A stretch of 49,023 nt of DNA from Armatimonadota bacterium (GTDB taxonomy: Bacteria; Armatimonadota; Armatimonadia; Armatimonadales; Capsulimonadaceae). The translations under genes and the position numbers were made by a program. Below, piece by piece: positions 15,836 to 23,320 of the stretch. Position 1 is the stretch's first letter. The number at the start of each line of letters is the position of its first letter. The stretch spans positions 1-49,023 of the forward strand of contig JANXNV010000086.1 of assembly GCA_025353925.1 (NCBI GenBank), read 5' to 3'. The notes below the pieces were generated by a model that saw only the letters and a program-made list of their open reading frames with translations, had not been told where the DNA came from and did no database searches.

Positions 15836-17335
15836 TCACTTGCCGCGTTCTCGGAAATGGCGTATCAAATCTTCCACGGAATGTGCTGTCTTCAATCCAC
15901 CCATCGCCTGTACAACAGAGTCGGGAGTTAAATAGTCGTCGAGTGCAACCATCCAGGATTCGTCGGCAGTGCGCAGCACCACACGGTTCCAGCCGACCAC
16001 GCCAATCGAGTCATTGAAAGTATTAATCAGATGACCACGAATTGCCGCGCGAGTATTCATCGGTGCCTGCGTCATGGCCGCATTCACCGTTCCGTCATCG
16101 GTCAACCGCACCATCTCACCGGCCTGTTCGAGTGCGTAGTACAAACCCTCGTCCGGATCGATGTTGCTGTAAGCTAAATCAAACGAAGGCAGGGTTTCGT
16201 CATCCCAGCCAATCCCCTCGGATTCCACATAATCAGAAAGCAGCCCGCGCTTCGCGACCCAGTCCAGTCGGTCGCCAAGCGAGAGAGGGTCACTCTCCAG
16301 CGTGTCGAGTGTCCGCTCCCATTCACGCAGTGTCCAGTCCGTGTCATACCCGCGTCCGGCCAGCTTCTCTTTTGCTGCGGCGAGGTAGACACGCTGCACA
16401 TCGATCCCGGAGATCGTCCCGGATTCATCCGACACAAGCCATTTGTGGGTCTGGTCCCGGGAGATCTGCTTAATCGCCTCTGTCGGAGACTTCAGCTTGA
16501 CCCAAGGCTGCCAGCCGGTCTCCAGCAGGGAAGTCACCAGATACATCGTGCCGATCTTCAATGCGGTGGCATATTCGGACATATTCGCATCGCCGCAGAT
16601 GACGTGCAGCCGCCGCCATTCGCGCGGATCGGCATGCGGCTCGTCGCGCGTATTGACCAAAGGCCGTCGGTGCAATGTGTCAACCGAAGCTTCTTCGGTG
16701 AAGAAGTCAGCCCGCTGCGAAATCTGATATAAGCCTTTGTCGCCATTCGGCTCAATTCCAAGCTTCCCGGCACCCGTATATAAAATACGTGTCGCGAAAA
16801 ACGGCAGCAGCCCCGACAGCAGCTGCGAGAACGGCGTTGCCCTCGGAATCAAGTAGTTCTCGTGCGTCCCATAAGAAGATCCATGGTAGTCAGTATTGTT
16901 CTTAAAGATATGGACCGGACTTGCCCCATTCTGCTCCGACCGTGCTTTGGCACAGGCCAGAACAACCTTCTCCCCGGCTTTGTCATGGGCCACTAAATCC
17001 AGCAGCGAAGAACATTCCGGAGTCGAGTATTCTGGGTGCCCATGATCGTTGTAAAGACGTGCCCCGTTGACCAGTACCCGATCCGCCCGCTCCTCTTCCA
17101 CCGGCAGCGGTTTCTGCCCCGGAGCATCGAACTGAGCATCGTTTGGATCGAAGTTCAGCTTATCCACATGAAAGCCGCGCATATCGTTGCGTGGATCCTC
17201 GCCCTTGTAATACCACGGCCCGGCGGCTTTGCCGGCATACGCCCGCACGACTGCCCGCGACTCCGTGACCAGATCGCCCGCTCCGCGCCCGTCCACTGCA
17301 ATTCCATATTCCGTCTCGATGCCGAAGAGTGGCAA
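15836..17335 (-). CDS. dop: Deamidase/depupylase Dop
   Basis: 499 residues. Same fold as PafA, but with the Dop signature: LFGIETEYGI, then an inserted 'Dop loop' of about 55 residues (33–88, with WYYKGEDPRNDMRGFH), then GARLYNDHGHPEYSTPEC carrying nucleophile-position Asp97, and NNTDYHGSSYGTHENYL. Dop deamidates the modifier's C-terminal Gln and also removes it from substrates. The modifier here ends in Gln, so Dop should be essential for tagging. The start is TTG (17335) preceded by AGAGGT; the conserved N-terminus begins exactly there. It is 55 bases upstream of UBact. Confidence 0.94.
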   Translation of the reverse strand: MPLFGIETEYGIAVDGRGAGDLVTESRAVVRAYAGKAAGPWYYKGEDPRNDMRGFHVDKLNFDPNDAQFDAPGQKPLPVEEERADRVLVNGARLYNDHGHPEYSTPECSSLLDLVAHDKAGEKVVLACAKARSEQNGASPVHIFKNNTDYHGSSYGTHENYLIPRATPFSQLLSGLLPFFATRILYTGAGKLGIEPNGDKGLYQISQRADFFTEEASVDTLHRRPLVNTRDEPHADPREWRRLHVICGDANMSEYATALKIGTMYLVTSLLETGWQPWVKLKSPTEAIKQISRDQTHKWLVSDESGTISGIDVQRVYLAAAKEKLAGRGYDTDWTLREWERTLDTLESDPLSLGDRLDWVAKRGLLSDYVESEGIGWDDETLPSFDLAYSNIDPDEGLYYALEQAGEMVRLTDDGTVNAAMTQAPMNTRAAIRGHLINTFNDSIGVVGWNRVVLRTADESWMVALDDYLTPDSVVQAMGGLKTAHSVEDLIRHFRERGK

Positions 17336-17358
17336 GATTTACCTCTAATTCCGATTGT

Positions 17359-17646
17359 CTAATTCCGAGTATTCTCGCCTGTGAGAATTACTGCTCCGCT
17401 GGTAGGCATAGTGCAGAGAAACTTGAGTGCTTTATCAAATTTTGTCTCGAACTTTAGTTCGTTCAGGCTGTCAATGGCAACTTTGGGGAGGAAATATCCA
17501 GCCTCGTTGAGAAGAACATCAGCGTATTGTTCAGCCGTTAGACCCTTCATGTCATCAATTGTTGTATTCTCGATGAGAATCTGGTCAAGTATTTCTTTTG
17601 CACTCCCGGTACGGATTTGGTTGTTGTCTAACACTTTGTATATCAT
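17359..17646 (-). CDS. Small unrecognised protein in the proteasome operon
   Basis: 95 residues from ATG 17646, where AGGAGGG stands six bases upstream. The start overlaps the restored stop of the upstream frameshifted gene in an ATGA junction, so the two were a coupled pair. The sequence is hydrophilic and mixed alpha/beta (ILDQILIENTTIDDMKGLTA, then GYFLPKVAID), with no signal or membrane span. The DNA is visibly AT-richer than the flanking dop and arc genes, hinting at recent acquisition. I do not recognise the family. It ends 23 bases before dop. Confidence 0.65.
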   Translation of the reverse strand: MIYKVLDNNQIRTGSAKEILDQILIENTTIDDMKGLTAEQYADVLLNEAGYFLPKVAIDSLNELKFETKFDKALKFLCTMPTSGAVILTGENTRN

Positions 17647-18109
17647 CCAAAACCCTCCTTTTTCCTCTGAGCAAGCCAATCACTGACAATCTGCCTAGCA
17701 GCCGCGATCCTCAGATATGAAACGAGCTGAATCGAATGTGGATGCTCGTTGACAAAAGTACTCAGCATCCTAGAAACAGCGTATTCGTTCTTTTTCGGAG
17801 CATTGAACAAGATGAGCGTCTGCGTACCGTAATCCGCTCAATCTCCATAAAAGCACCCGAGGGGCGACTCATCTCAAAAATGGCTAGTCTGCAGCTGTGA
17901 AGGAGCACCATCGTTTCATGGTGAATGTCACCAACGTTTTCCAGCTGCACTTCATCAGCCACGACTGGGATGTATCCAGCTTTCACGACCTCTGATTTGA
18001 TCTCTGCCAGTCTAGACCTTTCCTCAAGATGATAGCTCCCACCGACAAAAACGCGTGACCGATACGCTCCAATACGCTTCGCGGCGTCCGCCCTGTTTTC
18101 CTCCGGCAT
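17643..18109 (-). pseudogene. Frameshifted Rossmann-like nucleotide-binding protein (TIR/SLOG/deoxyribosyltransferase-like)
   Basis: Start ATG 18109 with AGGAGGGG five bases upstream. The first frame reads SRVFVGGSYHLEE, VADEVQ, HHETMVLLHSCRLAIFEMS and SGAFMEIER, then becomes nonsense-like. From about 17838 the next frame continues sensibly (DYGTQTLILFNAPKKNEY ... IVSDWLAQRKKEGFG) to a TGA at 17643 that overlaps the next gene's ATG. One lost base in GAGCG(N)GATTAC explains it. The intact product would be about 155 residues with alternating strands and helices and an SGAFMEIER motif, reminiscent of nucleoside 2-deoxyribosyltransferase or TIR/SLOG-like folds. No exact family is claimed. It could also be a sequencing error. 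Confidence 0.7.
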
Positions 18110-18145
18110 CCTTGCCCCTCCTTTCATCCGTGTGCGGTAATTTGT

Positions 18146-19888
18146 CTAGATCACGTTCCGGCGCGTGGTCTGCGTACCCTTTTTTGCGGTAATCGGGTTC
18201 AAGCGTACCACATTATCCGGCTCGTAGTCCAGCAGCTTGAGCCAGTCTTCCAAATTATCCGTTTTCGGGAAGATTTCGTTCTCCTTGAACTCGGTGCGGA
18301 CTGCCCGCTCCATATCTTCCCAAGATACGCCCTCTTTGGTGCTCTTGACTTCAATGGAGCGCTTGATGGCGTAGTCTTTGGCCCGCTCGACCACGGAGGT
18401 CAGCAAAGCACCCGAGACTAAGTCCTTCCAGTAGAGTGTGTCCACCGAGCCATTTTTGAGATAAACTTCCAGAAACTCAGTCTCGTGAGTCTTGGTCCAG
18501 ACCAGCTCGGTCGTTTTGTCAACCAGGAACTGACGCGCTTTCTCGTTACCGCCCTGCTCGTCGATTGTCTTGTAATCCAGCGGCAGATCCTTGTGCAGGT
18601 AAATGCTGAGAATGTCACGTGTGCTTGGCTTGTCCGGGCGGACAACCTTCACCTTGCGATCAATTCGCTCCGGGCGCAGGATCGCCGGGTCAATATAGTC
18701 CGGGCGGTTCGAGGTCAGCATAACCACGACGTTTTCCAGCGAGACCAGACCGTCCATCTCGGCGCAGAACTGCGGCACGACGGTGTTGGAGATATTTGTA
18801 AACCGGCCCGAGGACCGCGTCCGCAGAATGCTCTCCGCTTCGTCGATGAAGATGAAGACTAGGTAGCCCTCTTTGGCCTTCTCGCGGGCCGTCGAGAAGA
18901 TTTCGCGCACCTGCCGCTCCGACTCGCCGAGCCACATATTCAGGATCTTTGGGCCATTGATATACATGAAGTACTCTTTGACATCCCGCTTAGTCCGAGC
19001 CTTGTACTCCTGGGTGATATTGTATGCCGTCGCCTTGCCGATCAGGGTCTTGCCGCAGCCGGGAGGGCCGTAAAGCAAAATGCCCTTGAGGGGCCGCTTG
19101 CCGAAGCGCTCGTACAGCTCTGGGTAGAGCAGGGGCAGCTCGATCGCATCTTTGATGACACTGATCGCTTCCTGCTGTCCGCCGATCTTGTCCCATGGAA
19201 TTTCGGTAACTTTGTCCAGGAAGAAGTCCTGGTTCTCTTTGGCTGCGAAGGCTTCCAGTGCGACCCGGAAATTCGGTTCCATGCGGACATCGGTGCCGGC
19301 TTTAATGGTCGCGTCTTCCAGGCCCTTGCCGCGCATCACAACACGGGTATTCAGGCCCTGCTGGTCGCCACCAATTCGCAGGCGTCCGTCTTCGAGTGCT
19401 TCCGTGACTTTGACTACCTGCCCATTTTGAGCCGGACCGAGGTCGCCGACGATCGCGTAGGCTTCATTGACTTTGACGCGCGTTCCCGCTTGAAGCGAGT
19501 CCAGCTCGATGTTCGGGTCAACATTCGTGTAAAAATCGTTGTCGCCCATCGCAATATTCGCTGTGCCGTCTTCGTTGCCCGAAAGGAACACGGCGACCCG
19601 GTTCGCCGGGGCGGTCAGCTTGTTGTAAGCCTCATCATATTTCGCAATCAGCTCCTGAGCCTCGGCGAACTGCTGCTCGTCGGTCTCCAGCTGGTGCCGA
19701 AGCAGCAGAAGGTACTGATAGTTCGGGTCGATCGGGTCCGTGCTTTTCAGAATCTCATCCAGCACGAAAAGAGACTGAACATTGGTTTCTTGGTTTCGCG
19801 GGATCGGCCCATCGGTGGCACCACTATTGCTCTCGCGGCGTCCCCCGCCGCGTCGGTTTTCGTTTCGCTCGTTACGTTCGCTCGCCAT
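18146..19888 (-). CDS. arc: Proteasome-associated AAA ATPase (ARC/Mpa)
   Basis: 580 residues from ATG 19888 (AGAGGAAAG upstream); an in-frame ATG at 19921 would add 11 Lys-rich residues. Order: a basic Arg/Asn/Gly-rich N-tail, a coiled coil (about 60–105 of the longer form) where Pup-type tags dock, two OB-like domains (110–235), then an AAA module with Walker A GPPGCGKT (285–292), pore segment WLGESE (330–335) and Walker B FIFIDE (356–361). It unfolds tagged proteins and feeds the 20S core. The C-terminus ends TTRRNVI and lacks the GQYL/HbYX tail used by mycobacterial Mpa. Its 5' end overlaps the sigma-factor gene. Confidence 0.92.
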   Translation of the reverse strand: MASERNERNENRRGGGRRESNSGATDGPIPRNQETNVQSLFVLDEILKSTDPIDPNYQYLLLLRHQLETDEQQFAEAQELIAKYDEAYNKLTAPANRVAVFLSGNEDGTANIAMGDNDFYTNVDPNIELDSLQAGTRVKVNEAYAIVGDLGPAQNGQVVKVTEALEDGRLRIGGDQQGLNTRVVMRGKGLEDATIKAGTDVRMEPNFRVALEAFAAKENQDFFLDKVTEIPWDKIGGQQEAISVIKDAIELPLLYPELYERFGKRPLKGILLYGPPGCGKTLIGKATAYNITQEYKARTKRDVKEYFMYINGPKILNMWLGESERQVREIFSTAREKAKEGYLVFIFIDEAESILRTRSSGRFTNISNTVVPQFCAEMDGLVSLENVVVMLTSNRPDYIDPAILRPERIDRKVKVVRPDKPSTRDILSIYLHKDLPLDYKTIDEQGGNEKARQFLVDKTTELVWTKTHETEFLEVYLKNGSVDTLYWKDLVSGALLTSVVERAKDYAIKRSIEVKSTKEGVSWEDMERAVRTEFKENEIFPKTDNLEDWLKLLDYEPDNVVRLNPITAKKGTQTTRRNVI

Positions 19889-20696
19889 GCGTTCTTTCCT
19901 CTTGTCCTTCTTTTTCCCCATAACTCACTTCATCACGTATTTCCGGAACATTCTTAGAAGAAGTGTACCCGTTTTGCTTTCTTTTGACCGAGGCTGACGG
20001 GGTCCAATCTCCCGTCAGCAGAGCGACCATTCGTTCTGTATTGCCTTTCTCGAAGGCATCTACCCACTGGGCGACTGTTTCCTGAGCACCAGGGTCAGAA
20101 GCAGCCAGGTCACGTACGTCGGCGGGATCGCCGCCGTTTGGATGCTGTGCGAGAGTCTGTCGAGCGCGAGCCAGGGCATTCTTGACGGCGGGAACTGTCG
20201 TTTCCAGTATCCGCGCCGTCTCCTCCGCACTCCAGCCGAGAACATCTCTCAAAACCAGGGCCGCTCGCTGCCGAGGCGGCAGGCTCTGCACTAATGCCAC
20301 GAAGCCAAGTCGCACGTTCTCGCGCTCTTGACCCGCTTCCTCCGCATCGGGAGCCGCTCCCTGCTCCCCAACTTCATCCAAAGACCGCCAGAGCGGCGGC
20401 CGCCTTTGAACGTGGTTGAGACAGAGGTTGTGCGCGATCCGGTAGAGCCAGGCCCGCAGGCTGGCCCGACCCTCAAAGGTATCGAGGGCCTTATAGGCAC
20501 GGAGGAAGGCCTCCTGCACCATATCTTCCGCTTCGGTTAAGGTTCCGGTAAGCCGGTAGCAATACGCAATCAATTCACGCCGGTATGGCTCCGTCAGACG
20601 GCTAAATACCTTTCGGTCACCGCGTCGGGCACGCAAAATGGCTGAGGCCTCCCAAAGGAGGCTATCAGGCACAGGCGGGTCGTTTTTCGTGGCCAC
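19872..20696 (-). CDS. ECF sigma factor with truncated C-terminal extension
   Basis: 274 residues from GTG 20696 (AGGAG nine bases upstream); a GTG at 20747 would add 17 residues but has poor SD spacing. Region 2 is ILRARRGDRKVF..LTGTLTEAEDMVQEAFLRAYKAL, with WLYRIAHNLCLNHVQR. Region 4 is LPPRQRAALVLRDVLGWSAEETARIL. After it comes DAFEKGNTERMVALLTGDW, which looks like the first helix of the SnoaL-like domain of SigJ/ECF41-type factors. That domain then stops and is replaced by a polar tail reading across the start of arc. No anti-sigma gene is adjacent. It probably heads the proteasome operon. Confidence 0.85.
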   Translation of the reverse strand: MATKNDPPVPDSLLWEASAILRARRGDRKVFSRLTEPYRRELIAYCYRLTGTLTEAEDMVQEAFLRAYKALDTFEGRASLRAWLYRIAHNLCLNHVQRRPPLWRSLDEVGEQGAAPDAEEAGQERENVRLGFVALVQSLPPRQRAALVLRDVLGWSAEETARILETTVPAVKNALARARQTLAQHPNGGDPADVRDLAASDPGAQETVAQWVDAFEKGNTERMVALLTGDWTPSASVKRKQNGYTSSKNVPEIRDEVSYGEKEGQEERTHGERT

Positions 20697-20883
20697 GAAA
20701 CAAGTCTCCTGCCTAAAAGAATCGGGATACTTCGAAAACGGCTTCACGGCCTCAGTTAGTTCCCGATACTCCTATTGACCCTGCAGAAGCGCAAAAAGAA
20801 CCGCAAGGGTGAAAACTATTTTTGGGAGAGGAACCAGGGGTAGTTAAGACGAATAATAAGCCTCGACGAGAGGGAGAAACTTC

Positions 20884-21354
20884 ATGCGACTCGGAACACC
20901 GCGCGATCCTGCGCTAACTTTAATACTTATCTTTTTGACCTGTGGCCTCTATTACCTGTATTTTATCTACGTTACCTCTCAGGAGACGTCGGAATTTCTG
21001 GGCGAGCAGGAGTATTCACCGGGTGTCGAAGTGCTGCTTTCTTTGCTGACCTGCGGCCTGTGGAACATTTACTGGGACTATCGGATTGGCAAGAGATCTG
21101 CGGAAATGTGTCAGAGGGTCGGTCTGCCGGCCACGGATAATTCTACCCTGTATTTGATTCTGGATCTGGTCGGCGTCGGCGGTTTTGGCAGTCTGGGAAT
21201 ACTCAACCCCGTCTTGCAGCAGGACGTGCTGAATCGTATTTGGAAAGCCGCCATGACCGGACCACCCCCGCCGCCGTCCGCACCGCCTTCGTCCTGGCCG
21301 CCACCGCCTGAAAACGTTCAGACGCCGCGTCAGCCACGCCCACCACAGCTATGA
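20884..21354 (+). CDS. DUF4234-like membrane protein with proline-rich tail
   Basis: 156 residues, SD GAGGGAG. Two similar hydrophobic segments, TLILIFLTCGLYYLYFIYV and VEVLLSLLTCGLWNIYWDY, show the T-C-G-(L/I)-(Y/W) repeat typical of DUF4234. A third weaker hydrophobic stretch (LILDLVGVGGFGSLGIL) follows. The last 35 residues are nearly all Pro/Ser/Gln and probably cytoplasmic and disordered. Function is unknown. It is divergent from the sigma-factor gene and overlaps the DUF2752 gene by four bases (ATGA), so the two are co-expressed. Confidence 0.75.
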   Translation: MRLGTPRDPALTLILIFLTCGLYYLYFIYVTSQETSEFLGEQEYSPGVEVLLSLLTCGLWNIYWDYRIGKRSAEMCQRVGLPATDNSTLYLILDLVGVGGFGSLGILNPVLQQDVLNRIWKAAMTGPPPPPSAPPSSWPPPPENVQTPRQPRPPQL

Positions 21355-21776
21355 GCAATTCGTCGTCACGAGCCAGTGCAGGCGTCGTCTGGATAATCTT
21401 ATCGGTCCTATTTGCCGCGAGTGCTTTCTTGCCGCTGCCGGGGAAAGACGGCAGTATTGCACACCTGCCATCCCTCTGCCCATTTTACACTTTGACTGGC
21501 CTCCCCTGCCCCGGGTGCGGCTTGACGCGGTCATTTGTCAGCCTTGGTCATGGGCAATGGGAGACATCTCTGCACTGGCATCCGCTAGGCTGGCTGATTG
21601 CCCTTACACTGTTCAGTCTGTGGCTCCGAAATGGCGCATACTGGCTGCGCGGCACTTTGCTTTGGTCCCTTCCCCTACGCGCGACCAGCGTCCTAACCTG
21701 GGCAGGTGTCGCGGGGCTGCTCGCTTTCGGTGCGGCGAGAATTGGCTGGCTGACAGTGCATCATCTGCATTTTTAA
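21351..21776 (+). CDS. DUF2752 membrane protein
   Basis: 141 residues with three predicted membrane spans. The loop CPFYTLTGLPCPGCGLTRSF (44–63) is the diagnostic DUF2752 motif, with its CPGCG cluster and following helix; HWHPLGWL comes later. DUF2752 proteins are small inner-membrane proteins of unknown function, often next to DUF4234-type genes, as here. The 3' end overlaps the convergent isomerase-like gene by four bases, leaving no room for a terminator. Confidence 0.85.
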   Translation: MSNSSSRASAGVVWIILSVLFAASAFLPLPGKDGSIAHLPSLCPFYTLTGLPCPGCGLTRSFVSLGHGQWETSLHWHPLGWLIALTLFSLWLRNGAYWLRGTLLWSLPLRATSVLTWAGVAGLLAFGAARIGWLTVHHLHF

Positions 21777-22552
21777 AGTGCTGATTTCAGCGCAGTATCG
21801 CATAAGTCGTATGCGAATTTGAGGGCCGCCACTGGATCCCCCTTCGGAACAAACTCATGTCCGATGTAGTTTGTATACCCCGTCTGGTCTATCGCCCGGA
21901 AAACTGCCGGATAGTTGATCTCCTGCGCCTCGTCCAGATCGTGCCGCCCCGGGACTCCTGCCGTATGATAATGACCGAAGTGCTCGTGGCTTTCGCCAAT
22001 CGTCGCGATCAAGTCTCCTTCCATCAATTGCATATGGTATATATCATAGAGCAGCTTGACACGCGGAGAGTCCACCAATCGGCAGACTTCCAAGCCCCAG
22101 GCCGTGTGGTCACATTGGTATTCGGTATGGTCCCTCTTGCTGCTGAGAAGCTCCATGAGCAGTGTCACACCCGCTTCGTCCGCCGCTCTCGCCAGGCGCT
22201 TCAGCCCGACCGCTGCGTTGTCTCTTCCTTCTTCATCCGAAAGGCCTTCTCTGCGATTCCCGCTAAAAACGACGAGATTTGGAATCGCGAACTTTTGCGC
22301 GAGTGCGAGGCTTTCGTGAATTTCGGCTTCTATCCGTGCATGTTCGTTCAAATCGTTCAAGCCTCGATCAAAGCTTTGGTGTCCCTGGTGTGTGGCGATC
22401 ACCAGGCCATTGTCCCGTGCCTTCTGAAACAGCGGAGGCTCAATCAACTCCACAGCCTCGTAGCCGATTTCCTTAATTTGTCGCAGCAGGTCCCTGTCGG
22501 AAACGCCCCGGCCCGCGAAGCACCACCAGGATACGGATTGTTTGATTATCAT
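21773..22552 (-). CDS. Xylose isomerase-like TIM-barrel protein, hydroxypyruvate isomerase type
   Basis: 259 residues. The AP-endonuclease-2/xylose isomerase-like barrel is read from VSWWCFAGRGVSDRDLLRQI at the N-terminus, VVFSGNRREG, TLLMELLSSKRDH (Glu, metal ligand), LYDIYHMQ (Asp-x-x-His, ligand pair), HYHTAGVPGRHD and YIGHEFVPKGD (Glu, ligand). VPGRHDLD and the EFVP ending are typical of Hyi/OtnI-type hydroxypyruvate or 2-oxo-tetronate isomerases. It is a soluble metal-dependent sugar-acid isomerase; the substrate is unproven. No clear SD is present. Confidence 0.85.
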   Translation of the reverse strand: MIIKQSVSWWCFAGRGVSDRDLLRQIKEIGYEAVELIEPPLFQKARDNGLVIATHQGHQSFDRGLNDLNEHARIEAEIHESLALAQKFAIPNLVVFSGNRREGLSDEEGRDNAAVGLKRLARAADEAGVTLLMELLSSKRDHTEYQCDHTAWGLEVCRLVDSPRVKLLYDIYHMQLMEGDLIATIGESHEHFGHYHTAGVPGRHDLDEAQEINYPAVFRAIDQTGYTNYIGHEFVPKGDPVAALKFAYDLCDTALKSAL

Positions 22553-22565
22553 GGGGTTTAGATAC

Positions 22566-22591
22566 GACAGAGGCTGTTAATTCCCTCTGTC
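22566..22591. promoter_or_regulatory. Perfect dyad between divergent genes (candidate operator)
   Basis: GACAGAGG (22566–22573) and CCTCTGTC (22584–22591) form a perfect 8-base inverted repeat around a 10-base AT-rich spacer, giving half-site centres 18 bases apart. It sits 13 bases upstream of the isomerase-like start and directly abuts the predicted -35 of the BON lipoprotein gene. This spacing fits a dimeric helix-turn-helix regulator. No run of T follows on either strand, so a terminator is unlikely. Confidence 0.5.
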
Positions 22592-22620
22592 TTGTGTCAC
22601 ATAGTGATTCTTGGTATACT
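22592..22620 (+). promoter_or_regulatory. Predicted promoter of the BON lipoprotein gene
   Basis: TTGTGT (22592–22597), 17 bases, TATACT (22615–22620). The expected start falls at 22627–22628, on the ATG itself, so the transcript would be leaderless. The -35 is only a four-of-six match; the -10 is five of six. Confidence 0.55.
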
Positions 22621-22627
22621 TGTCGAT

Positions 22628-22969
22628 ATGCGACACAACATAGTCCCGATTCTTTTTCCTTTCACCCTCCTTCTGCTCCTTGTTTCCGGCTGTTCCCAGC
22701 AAACTCTCAGCAGTGCCCGGCAGGATACGCAGCGCAATGTCGAAGCCGCGAAGCCGTCACTCGCTAAATTCAGCCTCGGCGGGCGGGTCACGGCGGCACT
22801 GGCAGCAGCCAATATTAGGGGTGTCCGTGTCGATGCCGATACAAACGGAGTCAGTCTGCACGGGACCGTTAAGACGGCGGCGGAGAAGGCGCGTGCAGGG
22901 CGGATTGCAAAGGAAACGCTCGGGCCGGAAAAGCATGTCAGCAACCAGATTCAGGTTGAGCGACATTAA
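22628..22969 (+). CDS. BON-domain lipoprotein
   Basis: 113 residues from ATG 22628. The first 18 residues are a lipoprotein signal with lipobox LVSG|C (Cys at 19), so it should be lipid-anchored at the envelope. After a polar linker, residues about 50–113 are one BON domain: VTAALAAANIRGVRVDADTN, GVSLHGTVKTAAEKARA, ETLGPEKHVSNQIQVE. BON domains bind phospholipid or act in osmotic protection. The start is fixed by the signal sequence and has no SD. Confidence 0.85.
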   Translation: MRHNIVPILFPFTLLLLLVSGCSQQTLSSARQDTQRNVEAAKPSLAKFSLGGRVTAALAAANIRGVRVDADTNGVSLHGTVKTAAEKARAGRIAKETLGPEKHVSNQIQVERH

Positions 22970-23041
22970 ATTTTGCGAAGGGAATGGGGTATAATAGAAC
23001 ATTAGTTCGCGCGGTTCACTGTTGATACAGAGGAGAGTGCC

Positions 23042-23320
23042 ATGGGACAAGTGATCGAAACGGAAGCGGATGGTCGGCTGATAATTCCTGCTGAAGTGTT
23101 GGGGGCGATACGACCTAACCAGCAGTTCTTCATTGAGGCCAATGGCCTGGGTTATAGTCTTCAGCCTGCAATGCCCTTTCTGGACAATCTTTCGAGTCCG
23201 TCTGGGAAGCCGACCCCGGAACAGTGGCTAAAACAGTGGAAAGAGTTGGCGGAAGAGATAGGCAAAGTTTGGCCTGAAGGCGTGTCCGCGACACAAGTCA
23301 TCTCAGAAATGAGACGATAA
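23042..23320 (+). CDS. vapB: VapB-type antitoxin (AbrB-like)
   Basis: 92 residues with SD GAGGAGAG. The N-terminal 45 residues (ETEADGRLIIPAEVLGAI, then NQQFFIE) form a swapped-hairpin AbrB/SpoVT-like DNA-binding strand pattern. The C-terminal helix (EQWLKQWKELAEEIGKVWPEG) would wrap the toxin. The stop overlaps the vapC start as TAATG, the standard antitoxin–toxin coupling. A TATAAT at 22990–22995 with no good -35 may be the promoter. Confidence 0.8.
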   Translation: MGQVIETEADGRLIIPAEVLGAIRPNQQFFIEANGLGYSLQPAMPFLDNLSSPSGKPTPEQWLKQWKELAEEIGKVWPEGVSATQVISEMRR

